A DNA stretch of 64,000 nucleotides from Aeromonas dhakensis (GCF_000820305.1 NZ_CDBH01000061.1:254797-318796); one strand, 5' to 3'. Positions 7,351 to 15,716 are shown, numbered from the stretch's first letter. Notes: generated by a model from the sequence alone, not told the origin. Translations and numbers: made by a program.

Positions 7351-7376
7351 GAGCGGGCATCAGCCCGCTCTTTTTT
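7351..7376 (+). terminator. Terminator after metY
   Basis: GAGCGGGC and GCCCGCTC arms with a short ATCA loop are followed by TTTTTTAT, directly after the metY stop. Confidence 0.88.
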
Positions 7377-7445
7377 ATCTGCAGCGGTGAACCCGTCGCC
7401 GCGCCGCTGCGTACTACCGCTTCTTGTCACTGCGTCGAGGTATCC

Positions 7446-8075
7446 ATGATAGTCCTGCACCACCTGAACAAATCCCGCTCCCAGCGCATCATCTGGCTGC
7501 TCGAAGAGCTGGGCCTGCCCTATGAGATCAAGGCCTACCAGCGCGATGCCGCCACTTTTCTGGCACCGCCCGAGCTCAAGGCCATCCACCCCCTCGGCAA
7601 GTCGCCGGTCATCGAGTTCGACGGCCGGGTGCTGGCAGAATCCGGTGCCATCACCGAATACCTGATCGCCCGCCACGCCCCGCAACGGCTGGCGCCAGCC
7701 GCCGACAGCCCGGACTATGCCGAGTACCTGCAGTGGCTCCACTTCGCCGAGAGCTCGGGCATTTTGCCGCTGCTGCTCGACATGTTCGTGCGCAAGGACG
7801 GCAGCCCGATGCGCTTCCTGCCGGACTACGCCAAAGCCGAGTGCGCCAAGGTGCTGGGCTATCTCGACGAGGTGCTGGCAAGCCGCCGCTATCTGGTGGC
7901 CGCTCGCCTCACCGGCGCCGACATCCTGAACTCCTTCCTGGTGGATCTGCTGGCGCAAAGCGGCCAACTGGCCCAGTTCCCGCATTTGCAGGCCTACTGG
8001 CAGCGGCTCAACACTCATCCGGCCCGCCAGAAGGCGGCGGCGCTGGAGCGCGAGCTGGATCGCAGCGCCGGATAA
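7446..8075 (+). CDS. Glutathione S-transferase family protein
   Basis: A 209-residue cytosolic protein of the GST fold. The N-terminal thioredoxin-like domain (1-80) shows LNKSRSQRIIWLLEELGLPYE, with a Ser at the usual catalytic position, the cis-Pro segment GKSPVIEFDG and the GSH-binding AESGAITEYL. The helical C-terminal domain (90-205) carries the TGADILNSFLVD motif, a variant of the family N-capping box. ATG 7446 follows GAGG. Substrate unknown. It stands alone between two terminators. Confidence 0.88.
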   Translation: MIVLHHLNKSRSQRIIWLLEELGLPYEIKAYQRDAATFLAPPELKAIHPLGKSPVIEFDGRVLAESGAITEYLIARHAPQRLAPAADSPDYAEYLQWLHFAESSGILPLLLDMFVRKDGSPMRFLPDYAKAECAKVLGYLDEVLASRRYLVAARLTGADILNSFLVDLLAQSGQLAQFPHLQAYWQRLNTHPARQKAAALERELDRSAG

Positions 8076-8102
8076 GCGGCCTGGCGCCCGGCGCCACCAT
8101 GA

Positions 8103-8133
8103 AAAACGCCCCGATGATCGGGGCGTTTTCTTT
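8103..8133 (+). terminator. Terminator after the GST gene
   Basis: AAAACGCCCCGAT and ATCGGGGCGTTTT form a long stem followed by CTTTT. The A-rich 5' arm means it can also act on minus-strand transcripts from yqhD. Confidence 0.85.
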
Positions 8134-8152
8134 TCCGTTGGCCTGTCAGTGA

Positions 8153-8200
8153 TCAGAGGGCGTGGGAAAGGATCCGCGCCACTATGGTTGCCAGGATGAC
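8153..8200 (-). pseudogene. Remnant 3' end of a second yqhD copy (tail only)
   Basis: Reading on past the yqhD TAA in the same frame gives VILATIVARILSHAL and then TGA. The last nine residues repeat the true C-terminus VARILSHAL exactly, but at least six of those codons differ by synonymous changes, and the stop differs (TGA against TAA). It looks like the surviving tail of an older allele or paralogue rather than a fresh duplication. Confidence 0.55.
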
Positions 8201-9352
8201 TTACAGCGCGTGGGAGAGGATCCTGGCTACCTTGTCCGGATCTATGTCCTGCTGCTCCCCGAGGGCGGTCAGGCCGAACAGCTTGAGGTTGGAGCAGATC
8301 CCCGGGATGCAGCGCGCATCCAGGCCATAGTCGGCGAGACGGGTGCCCACCCCCATCTGCTGGAAGAACTGCTCGGTGCGGATGATCGCCTCCTCGATGC
8401 GCAACGCCTTGTCCTCGCGGCTGGAGTGCCACACCCGCTCGGCGAACTGGGCCAGCTTCTCCTGCTTCTGGGCCGCTTGTTCGCGCAGCAGGGAGGGCAA
8501 CACCACCGCCAGACTCTGGGCATGATCCAGTCCGTGCAGGGCGGTGAGCTGGTGACCGATGGCGTGGGTGGACCAGTCCTGAGGCACGCCGCGACCGATG
8601 AGGCCGTTGAGGGCCAGGCTGGCCGCCCACATCAGGTTGGCGCGCACCTGGTAGTTGGTGGGCTCCGCCAGCGCCCGCGGGCCGTTGTCCACCAACACCT
8701 GCAGCAGGCCTTCCGCCAACCGGTCCTGCACCTCGCCCCCCACCGGGAAGGTGAGGTACTGCTCGAGGATGTGGACGAAGGCATCCACCACCCCGTTGCC
8801 CACCTGGCGCGGCGGCAGGCTGTAGGTGGTGGTGGGATCCAGCACCGCAAACACCGGCTGCACCAGCGGGTTCATGAAGGAGAGCTTCGCCTCCCCCCGG
8901 CTCACCACGGCGGCCGGGTTGCTCTCCGAACCGGTGGCCGGCAGGGTCAGCACGCAGCCGAGCGGCAGCGCCGCCTTGATGGGGGCCTTGTGCAGCAGGA
9001 TCTCCCAGGGATCGTCCCCCTCGAAACGGGCCGCGGCGGCCACGAACTTGCTGCCGTCCACCACTGAGCCGCCACCCACCGCCAGCAGGAAGTCGATGCG
9101 CTCGCGCTTGACCAGATCCACCGCCTCCATCAGCTGGTCGTACTGGGGATTGGCGCCGATGCCGGGGAACTCCAGCCACTCCCGGCCTGCCAGCGCCTGG
9201 GTCAACTGGTCATAGACCCCGTTCTGCTTGATGCTGCCGCCGCCGTAGAGCACCAGCAGGCGGCTGCCGGCCGGGATCAGTTCGGGCAGTTTGGCGATCT
9301 GGCCTTCACCGAAACAGACGCGGGTGGGGTTGGCATATTGGAAGTTGTACAC
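8201..9352 (-). CDS. yqhD: NADPH-dependent aldehyde reductase YqhD, iron-containing ADH family
   Basis: Reduces short-chain and lipid-peroxidation aldehydes with NADPH in the cytoplasm. The 383-residue protein aligns throughout with E. coli YqhD (387 aa). It has LLVLYGGGSIK and LAVGGGSVVDGSKF for NADPH binding, TLPATGSESNPAAVVS, and metal ligands in NGVVDAFVHILEQY, THAIGHQLTALHGLDHAQ. The GTG at 9350-9352 is preferred as start: GAGGG lies 7 bases upstream and the sequence then begins YNFQYANPTRV like YqhD. An upstream in-frame ATG at 9376 lacks a ribosome site. No yqhC-like regulator is adjacent. Confidence 0.92.
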   Translation of the reverse strand: MYNFQYANPTRVCFGEGQIAKLPELIPAGSRLLVLYGGGSIKQNGVYDQLTQALAGREWLEFPGIGANPQYDQLMEAVDLVKRERIDFLLAVGGGSVVDGSKFVAAAARFEGDDPWEILLHKAPIKAALPLGCVLTLPATGSESNPAAVVSRGEAKLSFMNPLVQPVFAVLDPTTTYSLPPRQVGNGVVDAFVHILEQYLTFPVGGEVQDRLAEGLLQVLVDNGPRALAEPTNYQVRANLMWAASLALNGLIGRGVPQDWSTHAIGHQLTALHGLDHAQSLAVVLPSLLREQAAQKQEKLAQFAERVWHSSREDKALRIEEAIIRTEQFFQQMGVGTRLADYGLDARCIPGICSNLKLFGLTALGEQQDIDPDKVARILSHAL

Positions 9353-9480
9353 GGCAGAGCCCTCGGTTGAATGCATGCAGAGGGATTGTGCGCCTGTGGC
9401 CCCCACAGGTCAAAGAACGCGGGCACGCCCTCACATTGCACCGCGGATGCGGGTTGCCGGCAGGGCCGCTCATCCACTGT

Positions 9481-9514
9481 GGTCAGCGGGGGCAAGGGCT
9501 TGCCCCCGCTGACC
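9481..9514. other. Long perfect hairpin without a U-tract
   Basis: Two 16-base arms, GGTCAGCGGGGGCAAG and CTTGCCCCCGCTGACC, separated by only two bases, lie between the yqhD start and the gene at 9544. Neither strand has a run of T after the stem, so it is not an ordinary terminator. It could end the 9544-9996 gene in a rho-aided way or be a protein-binding or repeat element. Confidence 0.6.
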
Positions 9515-9543
9515 ATGGATTGCCGTTCGAGTCATTCCGCTGC

Positions 9544-9996
9544 TCAGGCGCTCTTGCTCTCTTCCTTGCTGCTCTTCTTGCCGGTGAGGCGGTCCATGGC
9601 GTCTTGCAGCATGGCGTCCCGCTGCTCGTTCAACGGCTTGCTCTGCTCCGCCCGCTCCTCGGCGCTCAGCTGCTTGTTGTCGGCAATCGCCTTGAGCTTC
9701 TCTTCTATCTCGTTGAACTGCTTGCGATCAAAGCCGAGCGCCTTGTCCACCAGCTGCTGCAGCACGCCCCCCTTGTCGGAACTCATGTCGAGCGCCGGCG
9801 GCAGCTTGCTGTTCTTGGCCAGGTGTTCATAGGTCAGCGCCTGCTGGGCCTGGCCGGTTATCCGTTGGGAGGAGAGGTTGACCAGATCTTCCCAACCGCC
9901 GCCACCCTGACCGCTGTCGGCGCTGCTGAGGGTCGCGAGGGCGCGATTGTTGGAGGCGCTCTGGGCAAGCTGCTGGCTGTAGGGTTTGATATCCAT
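9544..9996 (-). CDS. Hypothetical protein, helical, Ser/Lys/Glu-rich
   Basis: A 150-residue soluble protein without signal peptide or membrane segment. The N-terminal third is Ser/Gly/Asn-rich (SASNNRALATLSSADSGQGGGGW) and looks flexible. Residues 70-150 are strongly helical and charged (FDRKQFNEIEEKLKAIADN, LSAEERAEQSKPLNEQRD) and end in a Ser/Lys tail. The ATG at 9996 follows GGAG; an earlier in-frame start at 10014 lacks one. The Gln/Ser-rich start and a tail adapted for flexibility recall small secreted or envelope-linked proteins, but no family was recognised. Confidence 0.72.
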   Translation of the reverse strand: MDIKPYSQQLAQSASNNRALATLSSADSGQGGGGWEDLVNLSSQRITGQAQQALTYEHLAKNSKLPPALDMSSDKGGVLQQLVDKALGFDRKQFNEIEEKLKAIADNKQLSAEERAEQSKPLNEQRDAMLQDAMDRLTGKKSSKEESKSA

Positions 9997-10461
9997 GGGG
10001 GCTCCAGTCTGCATGCCAAACCGGCATGACGAGGTCGCTGATTCGATGGTATGAGGCGCCTGGCCCCATCATTGGCAATAAAACCAGCAAGTTGCAGGCC
10101 AACTTGTCAGGGTGAACGAGATCCCCACCGTGGCAAGCCTGCCGCCGGTCACGGACCTGATGTGGCGTCAGAATCATGACTCATCCGCTGCTTTTATCCC
10201 GATTTCCGACACATACAACTACCTATAAAACTCCTCGCCACATAAACAGCAGGAACGCCTTGTCGATCACAAAACAAACAACCAGTGAGGCATACAATTT
10301 TGGCGCACCATCGGGCAAGCAAGCAGCGTTATGGATGATATGTTTGCGAAATCAAGCAGATGCAGACCTGTCTACCGTCGGATCCCCGACCCAGTCCGGT
10401 CACTCCCGGCCGCTTCTCCCGCCCCCTGACGCGCATCCACCGCAACCTTTCGGGCATAACC
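9997..10461. other. Gene-free divergent region before pepD, with an inverted repeat
   Basis: About 465 bases between two divergent genes with no credible coding sequence. A perfect 7-5-7 inverted repeat CAAGTTG-CAGGC-CAACTTG lies at 10088-10106 and could be an operator. The part from 10180 to 10340 is more AT-rich than its surroundings and probably holds the pepD promoter (for example CTATAAAACTCC near 10213). No terminator or RNA gene was recognised. Confidence 0.5.
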
Positions 10462-11934
10462 ATGAAAAAACACACCTTGAGTCTTCTCTCCGCCACCCTG
10501 CTCACCCTGCTTGGCACCAGTGCCGACGCCTGTACCGGCCTCATCGTCGGCAAGGGCGCCAGTGCCGATGGCAGCGTGATGATCGCCAGAAACGAGGATT
10601 TTGGCGTCAACAACTGGAACAAATACCTGGCCTTCCGGCCCGCGCAGCAAAACGAGGGCAAGACCTGGAAACTGGGCAACGGGCTGGAAGTGCCGATGCC
10701 CAAAGCCTTCTTGGCCTACTCCGCCATCCGTGACTGGGATGCCGCCGGCAGCGACCCGGACGGCAAGTATTACGAGGAGCGCGGCATCAACGAGGCCAAC
10801 GTCGCCATCTCGGCCACCACCAGTGCCGAGGTCAACGACAAGGCCCAGAAGGCCGATCCACTGATTGAGAAGGGGGTCATCGAGGCCATCATTCCGACCC
10901 TGATCCTGCCGCAGGCCAGGACGGCCAAAGAGGGGGTCGAGCTGCTCGGCCGCTATGTGGAGCAATATGGCGCCGGTGAGGGCAACAGCCTCTATCTGGC
11001 GGATGTGAACGAGGCCTGGCTGATGGAGATCGGCTCCGGCCACCACTGGATCGCAGTGCGGGTGCCGGACGACAGCTACGCCATGGTGGCCAACGGCCTG
11101 CGCATCCACGGCGTCGATCTCGACGGCGCCGACGTGCTGCACTCGCCCAGACTGCTGGAGTTTGTGCGCGAGCACAAACTGCTGGATAACGCCGACCCGA
11201 AAGAGTTCAACTTCGCCAAGGCATTCGGGGTGATTGCCGACCCCTACAACGTGGATCGGGAGTGGCTCGGCCAGAAAATGCTGACGGCCTCTCACAAGCA
11301 GCCAACCCGGCAGGCGCAGTACCCGCTCTTCATGAAGCCGGATGCCCCCATCGCCGTGCCGGACGTGGCCAGGTTGCTGAGCGCCACCTATGAGGGTACG
11401 CCACTGGCGGGCAAGGCAGAGCGGCCGATCCGCATCGATCGCCAGCTCGAATCCCACGTCATCCAGCTGCGCAAGGAGATGCCCAAAGAGCTGCAGGGGC
11501 TCATCTGGCAGAGCTACGGCGTGCTGGCCGAATCCGTGATGGTGCCGCTCTACAACACCCTGGAGTCCTATCCCCTGCCCTACCGCACCGGCAGCGACAG
11601 CTACTCCGATGATTCCGCCTACTGGCAGTTCCGCAGCCTGACCGCGCTGGCCAGCGCCGATCCGGACAAATACCTGCCGCTGCTGCGCGGTGTCTGGAGC
11701 AAGGAGAGCAGCAAGCTCTACAAGGAGGTGGCCCTGCTCGACAAGAGCCTCAAGCAGGCCTATGCCAGCGACAAGGCCACCGCCATCGGGCTGGCATCCG
11801 ACTACTCCTATGGCCAGCTGGAGAAGAGCTATCAGATGGCCAAAGAGTTGCGCTACAAGCTGATGACGGATCTCACCAAGCGCACCGAGCAGAAGTATTC
11901 GCCGGAGGAGTTCAAGAAGATCATGAGCCTGTAA
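10462..11934 (+). CDS. Exported dipeptidase, peptidase family C69 (PepD)
   Basis: Ntn-hydrolase dipeptidase. The 490-residue precursor has a signal peptide (MKKHTLSLLSATLLTLLGTSADA) directly followed by CTGLIVGKGAS. In this family the new N-terminal Cys is the nucleophile, so cleavage by signal peptidase would expose it. Further family marks are GSVMIARNEDFG, the NSLYLADVNEAWLMEIGSGHHW region and AYWQFRSLTALA. ATG 10462 was chosen because it opens the signal peptide; the frame is open far upstream. A strong terminator follows. The substrate range is not shown by the sequence. Confidence 0.88.
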   Translation: MKKHTLSLLSATLLTLLGTSADACTGLIVGKGASADGSVMIARNEDFGVNNWNKYLAFRPAQQNEGKTWKLGNGLEVPMPKAFLAYSAIRDWDAAGSDPDGKYYEERGINEANVAISATTSAEVNDKAQKADPLIEKGVIEAIIPTLILPQARTAKEGVELLGRYVEQYGAGEGNSLYLADVNEAWLMEIGSGHHWIAVRVPDDSYAMVANGLRIHGVDLDGADVLHSPRLLEFVREHKLLDNADPKEFNFAKAFGVIADPYNVDREWLGQKMLTASHKQPTRQAQYPLFMKPDAPIAVPDVARLLSATYEGTPLAGKAERPIRIDRQLESHVIQLRKEMPKELQGLIWQSYGVLAESVMVPLYNTLESYPLPYRTGSDSYSDDSAYWQFRSLTALASADPDKYLPLLRGVWSKESSKLYKEVALLDKSLKQAYASDKATAIGLASDYSYGQLEKSYQMAKELRYKLMTDLTKRTEQKYSPEEFKKIMSL

Positions 11935-11948
11935 ACAGGCCCCAAAAC

Positions 11949-11979
11949 AGAGAGGCTCCCAGGGGAGCCTCTCTTGTTT
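11949..11979 (+). terminator. Terminator between pepD and ydfG, probably bidirectional
   Basis: AGAGAGGCTCCC and GGGAGCCTCTCT form a 12-bp inverted repeat with TTGTTT after it, between two convergent genes. Confidence 0.85.
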
Positions 11980-11994
11980 CATCCGCAGCAGCCA

Positions 11995-12741
11995 TCAGCG
12001 ACGGCTGATATGAAGCGGGCCGAAGGTCTGCGCCACCGGCATGATCTCGATGCTGTTGATGTTGACGTGAGCCGGCTGCTGGCTGATCCAGAGCACGGTA
12101 TTGGCGATGTCTTCCGGCTGGATCGCCTGCACGCCCTGATAGACGGTGGCCGCCTTGGCGTCGTCACCGTGGAAGCGCACGTTGGAGAACTCGGTGCCGC
12201 CGCACAGACCTGGCTCCACGTTGGTGACACGGATGGCGGTGCCCGCCAGATCGGCGCGCAGGTTGAGGCTGAACTGCTTCACGAACGCCTTGGTGGCGCC
12301 GTAGACGTTGCCGCCCGGATAGGGGTAGGTGCCGGCGATGGAACCGATGTTGATGACGTGGCCGCGATTGCGTTCGACCATGCCCGGCAGCAGCAGGCGG
12401 GTCAGCAGGGTCAGACCGCTGATGTTGGTGGCGATCATCTGCTCCCAGTCCTCGAGGTCTGCCTTGTGGGCCGGCTCCAGCCCCAGCGCCAACCCGGCGT
12501 TGTTGACCAGCAGATCCACCTCGCGCCACTCGGCCGGCAGCCCGTCGATGGCGGCGCGGGTGTCCGCCTTGTCCTGCACGTCGAACACCAGCGGCAGGAA
12601 CTGGGCGCCCAGCTCGTCGGCCAGGGCGGCCAGCCGTTCGGCGCGGCGGCCGGTGCCGATCACCTTGTAGCCCGCCTGCACCAGCTGACGGCTGATGGAT
12701 TCACCAAAACCGGACGAGGCGCCCGTTACCATTGCAATCAT
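11995..12741 (-). CDS. ydfG: NADP-dependent 3-hydroxy acid dehydrogenase YdfG, SDR family
   Basis: Short-chain dehydrogenase oxidising 3-hydroxy acids such as L-allo-threonine and 3-hydroxypropionate (known for E. coli YdfG). The 248-residue protein has the Rossmann motif VTGASSGFG (5-13), Arg pair TGRRAERL for NADP, VNNAGLALGLEPAHKA, and the catalytic Ser (INIGSIAG), Tyr and Lys (GGNVYGATKAF). The EPGLCGGTEFSNVRF segment is YdfG-specific. ATG 12741 follows GGAGG by 5 bases. Convergent with pepD. Confidence 0.92.
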   Translation of the reverse strand: MIAMVTGASSGFGESISRQLVQAGYKVIGTGRRAERLAALADELGAQFLPLVFDVQDKADTRAAIDGLPAEWREVDLLVNNAGLALGLEPAHKADLEDWEQMIATNISGLTLLTRLLLPGMVERNRGHVINIGSIAGTYPYPGGNVYGATKAFVKQFSLNLRADLAGTAIRVTNVEPGLCGGTEFSNVRFHGDDAKAATVYQGVQAIQPEDIANTVLWISQQPAHVNINSIEIMPVAQTFGPLHISRR

Positions 12742-12797
12742 CTGAACCTCCATTTCTACAGCGCTATTGTTATTTATCTGTTTGAAATCAATCTTAT

Positions 12798-13043
12798 CTA
12801 TTCGTCGCTCAATTCACGCCCGCTCGCCTTGCGCCAGATGAACACCAGCAGGTGGAGCAAAAACAGGCCCGAGCCCCCCAACGCGAACAGCAGGCCGGTG
12901 AGGGCATTGACCGAGGTGTCGGCGCCACACCACCACCAGACCAGCCAGCCTACCAGGCCGATGGCGAAGGTCTGGCCGGCGCAGACCGGGCAGCGCCCCA
13001 GCTTGGCCCTGATGGCGGTGGCGAGGCAGTTGTCGCAGCTCAT
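12798..13043 (-). CDS. Small membrane protein with N-terminal CxxC pairs (DUF3624-like)
   Basis: An 81-residue protein. It begins MSCDNCLATAIRAKLGRCPVCAGQ, giving two CxxC knuckles that could bind zinc, followed by two hydrophobic segments (27-40 and 47-68, AIGLVGWLVWWW and LTGLLFALGGSGLFLLHLLVF). It resembles DUF3624 proteins of Vibrio from memory. Its ATG overlaps the stop of the GNAT gene (ATGA at 13040-13043), so the two are translationally coupled. Function unknown. Confidence 0.75.
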   Translation of the reverse strand: MSCDNCLATAIRAKLGRCPVCAGQTFAIGLVGWLVWWWCGADTSVNALTGLLFALGGSGLFLLHLLVFIWRKASGRELSDE

Positions 13044-13519
13044 CCCCTCTCCTCTTCTCTCCTCTCTCCGGCCAGCTTCAGCACCAGCCGGTGGGCATGC
13101 TGACCGTGGCCATAATAATCCAGCAGCTTCTGCCTTGGCCGAAAACCCAGCCCGCGGTAGAGGGCCTGCGCCTCTTCATTGGCATCGCCCACCTCCAGCC
13201 GGATCGCCCCCCAGCCGGCCTCTTTGCCCTCCTGAATAACCTGCTCCAGCAGGCGGCGGGCCCAACCCTGGCGGCGGATGGTCCAGCGGATGGCGAGGGT
13301 CTGGATGATCAGCCGATCCCAGCCCCTGTGCTCCAGCAAACAGAGGTAGCCCATCAGCTGCTCCTGCTGGTCCAGCACCAGCAGGGTGCGCCCCTTAGCC
13401 TGGGTCAGCAGATAGTGCCAGCGGCTGCGGCCAAAGGCGACTTCGGGGGGAAAACAGTAGCGTTCCAGCTTAACGATGGCGCCCAGATCATCGGTCCGGG
13501 CCGCGCGCACGGTCAACAC
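13040..13519 (-). CDS. GNAT-family N-acetyltransferase, RimI-like
   Basis: A 159-residue acetyltransferase. Motif A is seen as LAIRWTIRRQGWARRLLEQV (about 77-96), the usual QxxGxG being IRRQGWARR, and motif B as ALYRGLGFRPRQKLLDYYG (about 118-136), as in protein N-acetyltransferases. The start is GTG 13519 with AAGGA 6 bases before it. It lies divergent from a RimK-like ligase; in several proteobacteria such ligases are encoded next to a GNAT (sometimes fused to a C39 peptidase), so they may work on the same peptide or amino compound. Target unknown. Confidence 0.85.
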   Translation of the reverse strand: MLTVRAARTDDLGAIVKLERYCFPPEVAFGRSRWHYLLTQAKGRTLLVLDQQEQLMGYLCLLEHRGWDRLIIQTLAIRWTIRRQGWARRLLEQVIQEGKEAGWGAIRLEVGDANEEAQALYRGLGFRPRQKLLDYYGHGQHAHRLVLKLAGERREEERG

Positions 13520-13563
13520 GGGGAATCCTTGTTCGGTTATTTATCTTCATCACCAAAAATGCG

Positions 13564-13578
13564 ACTTGTATCACAAGT
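13564..13578. promoter_or_regulatory. Inverted repeat in the GNAT/RimK-like divergent promoter region
   Basis: ACTTGT-ATC-ACAAGT is a perfect 6-3-6 palindrome 45 bases from the GNAT start and 128 bases from the RimK-like start. Its placement suits an operator serving both directions. No known factor recognised. Confidence 0.4.
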
Positions 13579-13705
13579 TACCAAGGCGGCATATTAGGCA
13601 CTGTAACCTCTTGTTTCCCCTCGCGCCATTGTCGTGCTTGTCGGTGCATCGAAGCCCACTGGGGATCCTGCCGCTTAAGGCAGTTTCATCTGTGGAGCCG
13701 AAAAT

Positions 13706-15148
13706 ATGAGTACCTACGTCATCGTCGAAGAGCTGGGCGACTGGCCTTGCCATGCCGATTATCTGCTGACCGCCCGCACCTACCTGCAACACGGGGTGCC
13801 CACCACCGGCGGCCGTCCCCGCATCATCAACCTCTGCCGCAACCTGGAACACCTCGGTGCCGGCTACTACTGCTCGCTGCTGGCCCAGGCCCGCGGTCAC
13901 CACTGCCTGCCGGGCCTGCAGGCCATCAGCCAGCTGCAACCCCAGCAGCCGCCGGCCAAGCTGTGGCGCAAGCTGCAGGGCTGGCTGGCCCAGCAGAGCG
14001 AGGATCGGATCCGGGTGCGCGCCATCTTCGGCCAGTGCGAGCAGAGCGAGCTGGCGGGGCTGGCCCGCTACTACTACGGCCTGAGCCAGTTGCCGCTGCA
14101 GGAGCTGACCCTCAAGCGCGGCCGCCACGGCTGGTCGGTGCGCCAGCAGCAGAGCCTGTCGCCGCTGGCGCTGAGCCCAAGCGAGCAGACACTGATGCTG
14201 CACCACGCCCAGGCGCTGGTGGGCACCGGCGACGAGGAGCAGGCGGCGCCGCTCTACCAGCTCGCCATCCTGGTCGACCCCAACGACGGCCGTGCCAGCA
14301 GCGATGCGCTGGCGCTGGAGCGCTTCATCCAGGCGGCCGCGGCCCAAGGGATCCGGGCCGAGATCCTGGCGCCATCCGCCATCGAGCGGCTGCCGGAGTT
14401 CGATACCCTCTGGCTACGCTCCGAGACCGCGGTCGGCCACTACACCTTCGAGTTTGCCCGCCGCGCCGAGCAGCTCAAGATGCCGGTGATCGACAGCTCC
14501 CGCGCCATCCTCGCCTGCAGCAACAAGCTCTACCTCTACGAGCTGATGGTGCGCAGCGGCGTGCCCATGCCGCCCACCATGGTGGTGACCCGCCGCGGCC
14601 GCCATCACGTGGACGAGCTGGTACAGCGGCTCGGCCTGCCGCTGATGGTGAAGGTGCCCGACGGGGCGCAGGGGCGCGATCTGGCCATGGCCAGCGACGA
14701 GCAGCAGCTGGCTCGCCTGCTGGATGAGGGGCTGGGGCGCTCCGCCTTGCTGCTGGTGCAGAGCCGGATCCCCGCCGAGTTCGACTGGCGCATCGGCTTT
14801 CTCGATGGCTCGCCGCTGTTTGCCTGCCGCCGCTTCCGGCCCGAGCCCGGCAACCGCATCCGCCGCCGCAAACACCCCCTCGACATGAGCCGCATCGAGG
14901 CGTTGCCGCTCAACGAGGTGCCGGAGCGGGTGTTGCAGACCGCCCGCCGCGCCGTCCATCAGCTCGGCAACGGCCTGTTCGGGGTCGATCTGCGCCAGCA
15001 GGGGCGTGACTGCGTGCTGCTGGAAATCATCGACAATCCCTGGATACGTGGCGATATTGAGGACAGAGAGGCAAAGGACCTCTACGAGCGCCTCGCCCGG
15101 GCCTTCCGCCAGCGGCTGGAAAACCGGGGGCAGAGCGCGGCCGGATAA
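13706..15148 (+). CDS. RimK-like ATP-grasp ligase with RLAN N-terminal domain
   Basis: Predicted amino-acid ligase that joins an amine to a carboxylate using ATP. The N-terminal 150 residues (MSTYVIVEELGDWPCHADY, INLCRNLEHLGAGYYCSLLAQARGH) match the RLAN domain found in front of RimK-like ATP-grasp modules. The ATP-grasp part covers about 225-470: RSETAVGHYTFEFARRAE, SNKLYLYELMVRSGVPMPPT, LPLMVKVPDGAQGRDL, FDWRIGFLDG and GVDLRQ. The metal-binding end reads LLEIIDNPWI; I expected EVNDNPNI, so one usual Asn ligand appears replaced by Ile. Length 480 is normal. Pairing with the divergent GNAT suggests one pathway; the product is unknown. Confidence 0.85.
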   Translation: MSTYVIVEELGDWPCHADYLLTARTYLQHGVPTTGGRPRIINLCRNLEHLGAGYYCSLLAQARGHHCLPGLQAISQLQPQQPPAKLWRKLQGWLAQQSEDRIRVRAIFGQCEQSELAGLARYYYGLSQLPLQELTLKRGRHGWSVRQQQSLSPLALSPSEQTLMLHHAQALVGTGDEEQAAPLYQLAILVDPNDGRASSDALALERFIQAAAAQGIRAEILAPSAIERLPEFDTLWLRSETAVGHYTFEFARRAEQLKMPVIDSSRAILACSNKLYLYELMVRSGVPMPPTMVVTRRGRHHVDELVQRLGLPLMVKVPDGAQGRDLAMASDEQQLARLLDEGLGRSALLLVQSRIPAEFDWRIGFLDGSPLFACRRFRPEPGNRIRRRKHPLDMSRIEALPLNEVPERVLQTARRAVHQLGNGLFGVDLRQQGRDCVLLEIIDNPWIRGDIEDREAKDLYERLARAFRQRLENRGQSAAG

Positions 15149-15172
15149 CAAGCATCGAGAGCAGAGGTGGAT

Positions 15173-15706
15173 ATGATGACGACTGATTGGTGGGACATAG
15201 CGCCCCTTGGCTGGGAGAACATCCTGGTCTGTCTGGTGTGCGGCACCCTGGTGGGGCTGGAGCGGCAACTGCGCGGCAAGCCGGTCGGCATCCGCACCTC
15301 CTCGCTCATCATCCTCGGCACCTACTGTTTTCTCGCCATCGGTGCCGCCGTCAGCCCCCAGAGCGCCGATCAGGCGCGGGTACTGGGCCAGCTCATCACC
15401 GGCATCGGCTTTCTCGGCGCCGGGGTGATGATGACCCGGGATGGCCAGGTACTGGGGGTCACCTCCGCCGCCACCGTCTGGATGCTAGCCGCCCTCGGCG
15501 CCCTCATCGGCATGCAGATGCTGCACCAGGCGCTGCTGCTCACCGGCGTCACCCTCTCCATCCTGGTGGGGGTGGACTACCTGGAGACCAGCTTCAAAGG
15601 CCTGCGCCGCGGCGTGCACAACCGGCTGGAGAGCTGGCGGCACGGCAATGGCAACGGCCGGGCCGATCCCCATCAGGACGAGCTCGGCAGCGGCATCGAG
15701 AAGTAA
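15173..15706 (+). CDS. MgtC/SapB-family membrane protein
   Basis: A 177-residue inner-membrane protein. It has four to five hydrophobic segments and the family signature LVGLERQLRGKPVGIRTSSLIILGTY, plus GQLITGIGFLGAGVMM and VTSAATVWMLAALGALIG. These define the MgtC/SapB transmembrane domain. The C-terminal tail (residues 140-177) is short and hydrophilic, lacking the ACT-like domain of Salmonella MgtC, so this is the SapB-like minimal form. The start was set at the first ATG of ATGATG, 5 bases after AGAGG. It follows the RimK-like gene by 24 bases and may be co-transcribed. Its role is not established. Confidence 0.83.
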   Translation: MMTTDWWDIAPLGWENILVCLVCGTLVGLERQLRGKPVGIRTSSLIILGTYCFLAIGAAVSPQSADQARVLGQLITGIGFLGAGVMMTRDGQVLGVTSAATVWMLAALGALIGMQMLHQALLLTGVTLSILVGVDYLETSFKGLRRGVHNRLESWRHGNGNGRADPHQDELGSGIEK

Positions 15707-15716
15707 CGTCCCAATG

